From Brevibacterium picturae (lineage in GTDB: Bacteria > Actinomycetota > Actinomycetes > Actinomycetales > Brevibacteriaceae), in the NCBI RefSeq assembly GCF_030453725.1, contig NZ_JAKDJU010000076.1:1-14350 (forward strand): a DNA stretch of 14,350 bases. Reading direction: 5' to 3'. Below, piece by piece: positions 6,805-13,700 of this stretch; position 1 is the first letter of the stretch; the number at the start of each line of letters is the position of its first letter. The position numbers were made by a program, and so were the translations under genes. The notes under the pieces were generated by a model. That model searched no databases. It was not told the origin of the DNA and saw only the letters and a program-made list of their open reading frames with translations.

Positions 6805-7707
6805 TCAGGGAAGCGTTGCGACGTATTCCTTGAGCCAGCTGTTGAGGTCAGCTCCGAGATCCTCTCGGGCACTGGCGATCTGCACGACGGCCTTGAGGTA
6901 ATCGAGCTTGTCGCCCGTGTCGTAGCGAGCGCCTTTGAAGACGACCCCGTAGACCCCGTTGCCGCCGTCCTCGTCGGTGAGTGCCTGGAGCGCGTCGGTG
7001 AGCTGAATTTCGTTGCCGCGACCCGGTTCGGTGGTCTCGAGGACGTCGAAGATCTCCGGCGCGAGAACGTAGCGACCGATGATCGCGAAGTTCGACGGGG
7101 CCTCTCCCTGTTCCGGCTTCTCGACCAGGCCGGTGACCTTGACGACCTCATCATCGGAAGTGGCTTCGACGGCGGCGCAGCCGTAGAGGTGGATCGCTTC
7201 GGGAGGAACTTCCATCAGCGCGACGACGCTGCCGCCGGTCTGCTCGGCGACTTCGATCATCTTCGGCAGGATCGGGCTGCGTTCGTCGATGAGGTCGTCA
7301 CCGAGCAGGACTGCGAAGGGTTCCTCGCCCACGTGTTGGCGGCCCTTGAGCACGGCGTGACCCAGGCCCTTCGGGTCGCCCTGGCGGACATAGTGGATGT
7401 CGGCGAGTTCGGATGCGTGACGAACGGCGGCGAGTTTCTTGTCATCGCCCTTCTTCGCCAACGCGGCCTCGAGACCGTCGACGCGGTCGAAGTGGTCCTC
7501 CAGGGGGCGCTTATTGCGACCCGTGATCATGAGGAGGTCCTGCAGACCGGCATCGGCTGCCTCTTCCACGACGTATTGGATGGCTGGCTTGTCGACGACG
7601 GGCAGCATCTCCTTGGGCGTCGCCTTGGTGGCGGGGAGGAAGCGGGTACCCAGACCGGCCACGGGGATCACGGCCTTGCGCACAGTGCGCTGCGATTCAT
7701 CACTCAT
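6805..7707 (-). CDS. galU: UTP--glucose-1-phosphate uridylyltransferase
   Basis: A 300-residue enzyme making UDP-glucose from UTP and glucose-1-phosphate for polysaccharide and glycolipid synthesis. Nucleotide-binding signature VAGLGTRFLPATKATPKEML (16-35), metal-site GDD (136-138), EKPEQGEAPSN (196-206), the GNEIQLTDAL block (231-240) and DTGDK (263-267) are all intact, and the length is normal for bacterial GalU. ATG 7707 is preferred because a TAAGAT -10 box lies 7 nt upstream, consistent with a leaderless mRNA. ATG 7716 (adds MSG) and TTG 7725 are in-frame alternatives. It is transcribed divergently from the 5-formyltetrahydrofolate cyclo-ligase gene, the same arrangement as Mycobacterium Rv0992c-Rv0993. 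It is likely the first gene of an operon with rimJ and the membrane protein gene. Confidence 0.95.
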   Translation of the reverse strand: MSDESQRTVRKAVIPVAGLGTRFLPATKATPKEMLPVVDKPAIQYVVEEAADAGLQDLLMITGRNKRPLEDHFDRVDGLEAALAKKGDDKKLAAVRHASELADIHYVRQGDPKGLGHAVLKGRQHVGEEPFAVLLGDDLIDERSPILPKMIEVAEQTGGSVVALMEVPPEAIHLYGCAAVEATSDDEVVKVTGLVEKPEQGEAPSNFAIIGRYVLAPEIFDVLETTEPGRGNEIQLTDALQALTDEDGGNGVYGVVFKGARYDTGDKLDYLKAVVQIASAREDLGADLNSWLKEYVATLP

Positions 7708-7714
7708 GCCGCTC

Positions 7715-7720
7715 ATCTTA
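7715..7720 (-). promoter_or_regulatory. -10 box TAAGAT of galU
   Basis: TAAGAT read on the - strand ends 7 bases before the ATG at 7707. The implied transcription start coincides with the start codon. No good -35 is seen, so moderate to low confidence. Confidence 0.4.
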
Positions 7721-7741
7721 ACCAATTGGGGCGCCTCGGAT

Positions 7742-7747
7742 TAGGCT
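7742..7747 (+). promoter_or_regulatory. Possible -10 box TAGGCT of the cyclo-ligase gene
   Basis: TAGGCT matches the TANNNT actinobacterial -10 pattern. It lies only 1 base before ATG 7749 but 7 bases before the in-frame GTG at 7755. If used, translation would begin leaderless at 7755 rather than 7749. Confidence 0.3.
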
Positions 7748-7748
7748 T

Positions 7749-8501
7749 ATGAGCGTGGATCCAGAAACTTCGAAGGCGCAATTGCGTGCACTCATACGTA
7801 CAGACCGCGCGGCTCGGGCTGCAGCGGTCGCAGATTCGGTGTCTGCGAAGTCCGAAACCACGATTGCCGAGGCTGAGTCCTCGCTTGCCGAGGCTGAGTC
7901 CTCGCTTGCCGAGGCTGCCTGGCAAGTGGTCGAGAGCGTATCGCCGAACCCGGATCTGACCGGCTGTTCGATGCTGGCCTACGCCGCCTTGGCCGGCGAA
8001 CCCTCCCTGGATCCTGTCATCGACCGGTTCCTCGCCCGCGGCGGAATCGTCTACCTTCCCGTGGTCACTGCCGTCGGCCATGCCCTCATGTTCGGTGCCG
8101 TCGCCGGGTCCATGTCCACCCTCGAACCTCGCGGGAGGTGGGGAATCCGAGAACCGTCGCCATCGCTGACCGCGTCCGATCTCCTATCCGCCGAGGTGGC
8201 CCCTGACCTTGTGTTCGTGCCTGCCCTCGGATTCGGGGCCGGTGGTGCTCGCTTGGGCAACGGCGGCGGTTTCTACGACCGCACGTTCGGCCCGCAGGGC
8301 AAGGTGCCCTTGGCAGCGCGTGAAGACATGGACGGTGATGACGGTGACCACCACGTCGATGTTCCCCGCAACCGTGTCAACAGACAGGTCTACGGTGTCT
8401 GCTTCGCGACGGAACTCAACCTCCCCGGACTCACCGTTGAACCCTGGGACCTGCAGATCAGACGGGCCGTGACCGACCGCGGTGTTCACACCTTCGATTA
8501 G
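7749..8501 (+). CDS. 5-formyltetrahydrofolate cyclo-ligase (MTHFS)
   Basis: A 250-residue enzyme that converts 5-formyl-THF plus ATP to 5,10-methenyl-THF in one-carbon metabolism. Seen: an N-terminal helix starting KAQLRALIRTDRAAR (9-23), substrate-binding strand GGIVYLPVV, RWGIREP (130-136), PDLVFVPALGFGAGGARLGNGGGFYDR (the signature, 152-178) and C-terminal EPWDLQIRRAVTDRGV. Two additions relative to the compact family: a heptad repeat AEAESSL at about 40-54 from a 21-bp DNA duplication, and an Asp/His-rich insertion at about 181-211 after YDR. Start ATG 7749 is used; GTG 7755 is two codons later and would suit a leaderless mRNA. Divergent from galU with only 41 bp between starts. Catalytic signature intact, so probably functional. 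Confidence 0.9.
   Translation: MSVDPETSKAQLRALIRTDRAARAAAVADSVSAKSETTIAEAESSLAEAESSLAEAAWQVVESVSPNPDLTGCSMLAYAALAGEPSLDPVIDRFLARGGIVYLPVVTAVGHALMFGAVAGSMSTLEPRGRWGIREPSPSLTASDLLSAEVAPDLVFVPALGFGAGGARLGNGGGFYDRTFGPQGKVPLAAREDMDGDDGDHHVDVPRNRVNRQVYGVCFATELNLPGLTVEPWDLQIRRAVTDRGVHTFD
7866..7917 (+). repeat. 21-bp in-frame tandem repeat (AEAESSL), about 2.5 copies
   Basis: Exact units at 7866-7886 and 7887-7907 plus a partial third (7908-7917) encode the heptapeptide AEAESSL twice near the N terminus of the cyclo-ligase. Confidence 0.95.
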
Positions 8502-8513
8502 GTGCCGTAGAAA

Positions 8514-8559
8514 CCCACTCAGGCGTCCGGGCCTGTGGACAGGGCCGCGCTTGTGTGGG
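8514..8559 (+). terminator. Weak hairpin after the cyclo-ligase gene
   Basis: GGCCTG (8530-8535) pairs with CAGGGCC (8540-8546) around a 4-nt loop with one bulged G. An outer CCCAC/GTGGG (8514-8518 / 8555-8559) could extend it. It is 12 bp past the stop codon. No T-tract. Confidence 0.3.
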
Positions 8560-8575
8560 CCCCTCACCCCCTGCG

Positions 8576-8605
8576 TTACTCGCGGGGCGCGCAGTGGACT
8601 ATAAT
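8576..8605 (+). promoter_or_regulatory. Promoter of fmdB-like gene (TTACTC - 18 bp - TATAAT)
   Basis: A perfect TATAAT (8600-8605) is preceded at 18 bp by TTACTC (8576-8581), a partial -35. The implied transcription start near 8612 gives a short leader containing the GAAAGG ribosome-binding site (8618-8623). This is the clearest vegetative promoter in the window. Confidence 0.75.
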
Positions 8606-8629
8606 CTTCTCGTCGAAGAAAGGTCTCGA

Positions 8630-8971
8630 ATGCCCGTTTACTCCTACGCCTGCAAGAGCTGTGGCCACGCTTTTGATATCCACCAGGACTTCAGCGATGA
8701 TTCGCTCACGATCTGCCCAGAGTGCCAGGGACGCTTGAAGAAGGTCTTCGGTACAGTGGGGATCAGCTTCAAAGGTTCCGGTTTCTACGCCACTGACTCA
8801 CGCGCGAGCAATGCGAGCACAGTGTCCTCCTCTTCCGCGAACTCTTCGCACGACTCGTCGAACGCGTCCGGGGCGTCGAAGGAATCGTCGAGCTCATCGG
8901 AGTCGTCCCCGTCGACGTCCGACTCGCCGGCCACAAGCGCCCCCGCAGCCACTAGCACATCCGCCAACTGA
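8630..8971 (+). CDS. FmdB family zinc-ribbon protein
   Basis: A 113-residue small protein. Residues 1-45 form the FmdB/CxxC zinc ribbon: MPVYSYACKSCGHAFDIHQ, then CPECQG, giving the four cysteine zinc ligands (CxxC...CxxC). KKVFGTVGISFKGSGFYATD is also typical of the family. Residues 58-113 are a Ser/Ala-rich low-complexity tail, common in actinobacterial members. ATG 8630 is chosen because GAAAGG lies 6 nt upstream and the family starts at MPxYxYxC. Some members are annotated as FmdB regulators, but no DNA-binding function is shown for this branch. Followed by a SAF-domain gene and mscL, a common actinobacterial neighbourhood. Confidence 0.9.
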   Translation: MPVYSYACKSCGHAFDIHQDFSDDSLTICPECQGRLKKVFGTVGISFKGSGFYATDSRASNASTVSSSSANSSHDSSNASGASKESSSSSESSPSTSDSPATSAPAATSTSAN

Positions 8972-9094
8972 CTCGCAAGCACTTTCCAGGTCATGGACTC
9001 GCGCGTGCTTTCGCTGTGGACTGACCGACCACTCATGTGCGTTTGACCTGTGCACACACGACCGTCGCCCACAAGCACTTTCTGTTCCCTTGAT

Positions 9095-9122
9095 CTGAGC
9101 CCCTGGACACAACCAGGCTCAG
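9095..9122 (+). promoter_or_regulatory. Hairpin abutting the SAF-protein start codon
   Basis: CTGAGCCCCTGG (9095-9106) pairs with CCAGGCTCAG (9113-9122) around a 6-nt loop, with a 2-nt bulge. It ends three bases before ATG 9126. It could be a terminator for fmdB or a structure affecting initiation. Confidence 0.4.
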
Positions 9123-9125
9123 GGC

Positions 9126-9755
9126 ATGGGAATCATGCGCCGCATCAAAGCCAGAATGTCGACGTGGTCGAAGTCCTCACGGATCAAACCGCAGCGAATC
9201 GCCGCAGCTGTCTGCTTCGCGTGCGCATGCGCGATCGTCGTCTGGATCCTCACTCCCGATCAGGGCGGAACGTCCGTCGTCGTCGCCAACAGGAATCTGC
9301 CGCCGGGGTCTGAGCTCCGAACTCAGGATCTGACAGTCGTCGAATTCCCGACACAGCTCGTCCCTGACAAGGTCTTCACCGCGGTGTCGGACGCCGAACA
9401 CAAGCGCACATCGGCCGGACTGTCCAAGGGTTCGCCATTGACTCAGTCGGCCGTCCTCGACCAGCAAGCGCTGCCGGAGGGCAACACGGATCTCCTCATG
9501 CCCGTGCGTTTGGCCGATAACGCTTCGGCGGCACTGCTGCAGCCTGGACAGCGAATTCGTCTATTCAGCTCGCTGCCCGATGGGGGCTCTGAAGTCGTCG
9601 TCAAGGAAGTCACAATAGCCCGACTGGTCGACAAGCCCGAGGGCATTACATCGCAATCAGGGCAGCTTGTTTCAGTGATTCTGTCCTCGGATGATGCTGA
9701 GCGGATCGCGGAATTCGCGGGAATGCCGATCAGCTTCGCGATCCTCCCGCAGTGA
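9126..9755 (+). CDS. SAF-domain (CpaB/RcpC-like) protein
   Basis: A 209-residue protein with a short basic N terminus, one membrane segment (about residues 24-43) and an outside-facing SAF domain starting VVVANRNLPPGSELRTQDL and continuing to KGSPLTQSAVL. CpaB/RcpC proteins are pilus-assembly factors in Flp/Tad systems. In many actinobacteria an isolated SAF protein sits next to fmdB and mscL without pilus genes, as here, so its role is unknown. The C-terminal half (VKEVTIARLVDKPEG, LVSVILSSDDAERIA) is also typical of the family. The start is uncertain: ATG 9126 has no good Shine-Dalgarno; ATG 9135 and ATG 9156 are in-frame alternatives, and the longest form keeps the positive N-terminal region. 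Confidence 0.8.
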   Translation: MGIMRRIKARMSTWSKSSRIKPQRIAAAVCFACACAIVVWILTPDQGGTSVVVANRNLPPGSELRTQDLTVVEFPTQLVPDKVFTAVSDAEHKRTSAGLSKGSPLTQSAVLDQQALPEGNTDLLMPVRLADNASAALLQPGQRIRLFSSLPDGGSEVVVKEVTIARLVDKPEGITSQSGQLVSVILSSDDAERIAEFAGMPISFAILPQ

Positions 9756-9947
9756 GTCACCGCTGACTTGGAAATGACAACCGGCCGACCTCACCGCACC
9801 TTCGTGCGATTAGCTAGCAAATCTTTCCAGTGATAAGAATCGCATGTCTTCTGGGCGCTGTCGATTTACCAGTGTGTATCATGTAATCGTCATAGAAACG
9901 TTGATCACCGCATTATTGTTTACATATACGCCGAAAGGGTGTCTCTA

Positions 9948-10424
9948 ATGCTTAAAGGTTTCAGAGACTTCATTCTCCAAGGGAATGTCGTCGAACTCGC
10001 AACGGCAGTGATCATCGGCGGCGCCTTCACTGCGATCGTGACGGCATTCTCCGACAAGATCATCAACCCTCTGATCGCTGCCGTCGGTGGTGCGGAAGGA
10101 CCTGCTCTGTCCTTCCCCATCAAGGAAGGCGTCCCGGAGACGACCATTGACTTCGGCGCTGTGATCACTGCAGCGATCAACTTCCTGATCGTCGCTGCCA
10201 TCGTCTACTTCATCATCATCGTCCCGATGAACAAGCTCAACGAACTGCGCAAGCGCGGCGCTCCTGAGGAAGAAGTTCCTCCGACCACCGAAGACCTGCT
10301 CGGTGATATCCGCGAGATCCTCCGGACTCAGGCAGCTACCACCGTCGGTGGTCCCGCCGAGGGGCCAGCCAGCACGGCCGGTCCGTTCGACGATACCGAA
10401 TCGACCGATCCCCCGCGCCACTGA
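9948..10424 (+). CDS. mscL: Large-conductance mechanosensitive channel MscL
   Basis: A 158-residue inner-membrane channel that opens under osmotic down-shock. The N-terminal MLKGFRDFILQGNVVELATAVIIGGAFTAIV leads into TM1 (about 15-45), then a periplasmic loop, TM2 (about 68-95) with AAINFLIVAAIVYFIIIVPMNKL, and a cytoplasmic helix TTEDLLGDIREILR near the C terminus followed by a short Pro/Thr tail. ATG 9948 follows GAAAGGG (9933-9939) with an 8-nt spacing; GTG 9939 is in frame but lies inside that ribosome-binding site. The 190-bp upstream region is relatively AT-rich and may hold its own promoter (for example TTGATC at 9901), but I cannot define it. Followed by a strong terminator. Confidence 0.97.
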   Translation: MLKGFRDFILQGNVVELATAVIIGGAFTAIVTAFSDKIINPLIAAVGGAEGPALSFPIKEGVPETTIDFGAVITAAINFLIVAAIVYFIIIVPMNKLNELRKRGAPEEEVPPTTEDLLGDIREILRTQAATTVGGPAEGPASTAGPFDDTESTDPPRH

Positions 10425-10438
10425 TTGAGGCGCACCTG

Positions 10439-10477
10439 ACGAAGGCCCGGTTCCCTGATGGGGAATCGGGCCTTCGT
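10439..10477. terminator. Strong 17-bp hairpin terminator after mscL
   Basis: ACGAAGGCCCGGTTCCC (10439-10455) and GGGAATCGGGCCTTCGT (10461-10477) form a 17-bp stem with one G-U pair and a 5-nt loop, beginning 14 bp after the mscL stop. It lies between converging genes and can probably act in both directions. T-tracts are short. Confidence 0.85.
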
Positions 10478-10496
10478 CATTCTCATGCCCTGGTAT

Positions 10497-10544
10497 CCGG
10501 TCGCTGGTTTCTGGTCAGCGGTGTTCGCCGGTCGCTGGTGACCG
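10497..10544. repeat. Direct repeat CCGGTCGCTGGT x2 with a short hairpin
   Basis: Exact 12-bp copies at 10497-10508 and 10528-10539. The second overlaps a small stem CGGTC (10529-10533) / GACCG (10540-10544), just downstream of the stop of the 79-aa gene on the - strand, where it could assist termination. Confidence 0.55.
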
Positions 10545-10548
10545 CTCG

Positions 10549-10788
10549 TCACCAATGCGGGGGCTTCTGCGATCTGTAATAGTCAGCACTGAAACCTTCA
10601 TTGCCGGTCTCAGCCTCATTGCGCAGTGTGGCCCGGTATCTGCGGAGGACCGCCTCCAGTCGCGCCTTCTTCTGCTGCACTGTCTCCTGCTCGTCATCAG
10701 CCGCATGGTCAGCGGTGTGATCGGCAGGCTCTGCGTTCTGTGCGCCGTCGTCCTCAGGGGAATGTGATTCGGGGTCCTCGTCACTCAT
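10549..10788 (-). CDS. Small conserved-looking hypothetical protein, coupled to the large helicase-like gene
   Basis: A 79-residue protein starting at ATG 10788. The ATG overlaps the stop of the upstream gene in the string ATGAGTGA (10781-10788), the usual sign of translational coupling. Residues 1-37 are acidic and low-complexity (Glu/Asp/His/Ala), 38-55 form a probable basic amphipathic helix (QQKKARLEAVLRRYRATL), and the end DYYRSQKPPHW resembles the '(W/Y)xREQRPPHW'-like C terminus I recall in several small actinobacterial hypothetical proteins. In-frame ATG 10803 would add five residues. No function is known to me. Its coupling to the large gene suggests a shared role, which is inference. 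Confidence 0.65.
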   Translation of the reverse strand: MSDEDPESHSPEDDGAQNAEPADHTADHAADDEQETVQQKKARLEAVLRRYRATLRNEAETGNEGFSADYYRSQKPPHW

Positions 10789-13700
10789 CTCGTGAGGACT
10801 CATCCGTGCGCGGCTCGATATCAGCGGCACTTGGGCGATCCTTATCCGCGCCCCGCCGGCCGGCAGATGACTCGACTGCATCGCCCGCCGTCTCCTGCAC
10901 TCCAGCTGTAGGGTCGAAGGCCTCCTCCGTACCACCGCGCGCGTTCCCCGCACCACCGGGCGCATCTTCCTCGTCGGAGCTAGTGACTTCCCCGTCCGGG
11001 CTCGTCACCTGCTCGTCCGGGCTCGTCACCTGCTCGTTGCTCGCGGTCTCGATCAGGCCTGCCTGACGAAGCTCGTCGGCCCGGATCTTTCCGGTGTCGA
11101 ACGTGGGAACGACCTCGTCCTCCATGGGACTGTGCTGATCCGATTCGGGAACCACCACCTCGGCGCCGGTGACTCGCTTGGCCCGTGCATGCCGTTGACG
11201 GTAACGGTCAACGGCCGCCTGCAGCTGAGAATCTCCGCGACCGGAGTTGCCCTTCTGCGCCAGCGCAGTGCGCAGCAGATCCTTGATCTCGCCATCGCCG
11301 CGGACGACGGCATCGGACTGGACCCAGTCGATCATTGCGTCAAGCCCCGAGTCCGAGTACTTGTGCATGGGCAGACCGGGCACCAGTTTGGGCCTGCTGC
11401 CGGTGCGGCCGACGACGACCGAGGCGGCACGGGCGGCATTGAGGACCGCCTGCGGGCTCATCTTCTCGACTGTCGACTTCCACGCATCGAAGATCTTCTC
11501 AGTCTCCGTCTGCGGATCGACGAAGGCATCGGTGGACCACACGCGCATGAATTTCCACCCGCGACGAGCCAACTGTTCGGGCACGACGCGCTCGCGCTGA
11601 CGCAGACTGCGGACCGACGCGTATTCGGGTCCGTCGCCGGCGACAGCGATGATCATTCCGTGTTCATCCTCGGTCGAGTTCGCCACGGCCAGATCGATGC
11701 CGTTGTAATGTTCGTGAGCGACCACACCCAGCTGCAGCAGACGATCGGCGATGTCGTTGAAGAGCGGATCGTAGATCTCGCCGTGAGGGCCCGGCTGCCT
11801 GACGCCACCGGCGGCGACCTCATCGAGCAGCCGCGGGAGCAGAGCCGCTCCCCCGGCCAGCCTATTCGTGTCGAAGTCATCGGATTCGATGCTCGAGACC
11901 AAGGTCAGACGCTTGCGCGCCCGAGTCATCGTCGCTGCGAGGATCCGCTCCCCGTCAGGACCCGACAGCGCGCCGAAGTCGTGGATGACTCGCCCATGGA
12001 CGGTGCGCCCGTAGCCCAAAGTGAAGATCACCGCGTCGCGGGACATTCCCTGGACCCGTTCGGCGTCGGTCACCACAAAAGGTTCCTTGCTCGAATCGCT
12101 GAAGAATGCCGCAACATAGGGCAGATCCTTCATTGCCCGCGAGATCGCTGTGGCCACGCGCTGAGCGTGATGCGAAGTGAGCGCAACGACGGCCAGTGAC
12201 TCGCGCGACCGGTTCCGGGCGTGTTTGAGGACGAGTTCGACGACACGTTTGACCTCGGCGTCGGGGCTTTCGACACGTCCGGTGCCGATGTCCGTCGGGC
12301 CCCGACCGTCTGCGACGAAGGAGAACTCGAGACCGGTGCCCTCGCCCGTGTGCGCCGTCGGCATCGTCGTGATCGTCGAATCGTAGAAGTGCCGGTTCGC
12401 CAGATCGATGAGTCCGACCGGCGACTGACGATAGGAGTTCGACAGCTCCATTCTGGGCAGGAATTCGCCGAGGCGCTCCTGCACTGAACTCGGATGATCC
12501 CCATCGTCCATGCCCCGGCGATCGACTGCGATCGAGAAGGGGCGTGGTCCCAGCAGCCTGGAATCGCCCAGGGAGATGATCTGCCGGGCCCGGGTGATTC
12601 CGGGGACGACGTCGGCGACCGACAGTCGGCCGGCATCGGCGATGACCACGGCGTCGAAGAGCGGCAGAGCGGAGAAGAGCTCGGGCACGGTGTACGGGCT
12701 GGCCATCCAGACCGGCGCCAGTGTCGTCAGCAGCTCGGGAGCCCGGGTCGACATGGTCTGCACGGAGGTGTGCGGGGAGAGCAGCTCCTGTTTGATGACT
12801 CCGGCGGAGATCGGGTCGTTGTCGATTCCCCGTTTCCACGCCTGCGCATGGTTGTACCGCAGTCGGCTTGCACCTGCTGCGACGAAAGCGCGGTCGTTCT
12901 CGCGGAAGCCTTCGGCCACTTGGTGCAGGCCGGCACCGTCGTGGCGGCCCACCTGGGGATCCTCACTGGCCATCCGCTGCAGCACTGACGCCCAGTAGGC
13001 CAGGTCGAACTCCGGTCCGACGAGGGTGGTGTCGACTTTGCGGCGGCGCAGGTCGGTCAGCAGATCGGACAGGCCCTCGTCAGCCAGTTCGCGCTGTATT
13101 CTGGAGCGCTTCGGCAGTTCGGCGAGATGCTCTGAGTCGCGGCCCATGGCTTCGGTTCGTGCCTGCAGCTCTTCGATGAGCATTGCACTCAGGTCGCCGC
13201 CATCGGGCGTGGTCTCGAGAATCGGTGCGATCTTGGCAACGTCGGCCTCAACGTCCTGCAGGATCTCATCGGCGTCGAGGACGCCGCGAGGTATCTGCGG
13301 ACGACCGTCATGACCGGCGAGGTCCTGGAGGACAATGCGCTGGGAACGGACATCGACAAGTGCCGAATGCAGGTCTGTGACCGTGGCACCGGGGCGCAGG
13401 AACTCGTTCGCGGCCTTCTTCTGGCGCTTACGCGCAAGCATGCCCATCTCTACGCCGACCTCGGAACGGTACTCTGCGGTTCCGGTCGCGGCGATGAGAT
13501 CGTCGAGTCGGTGATCGTAGATGTCAGGCGCGAAGCTGTCGAGCGTTGTGCGCACCCGCAACAGCACCTTGATCGCGCGCGACCAGTCTTTGAGGTTGCG
13601 GCGTGGGTTCAGTTTGGCTTTGGACAGGACTGGTTCGACGGCCTTGACCAAGTCGGGGATGGTCCGGCCGAGTCGCTCGGCGACGGTTCGCGCGGCTTCG

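Noticed and set aside
6087..6833. 248-residue open frame on the + strand
   Set aside because: Antisense to rimJ, which has a full GNAT signature and a strong ribosome-binding site.
8555..8629. N-terminal extension of the FmdB protein from GTG-type start 8555
   Set aside because: It would place the TATAAT promoter and the GAAAGG ribosome-binding site inside the coding region; the family begins at MPVYSY.
11132..12199. 355-residue open frame on the + strand
   Set aside because: Antisense to the nuclease and motif V-VI regions of the large helicase-like gene; no recognisable domain or ribosome-binding site.
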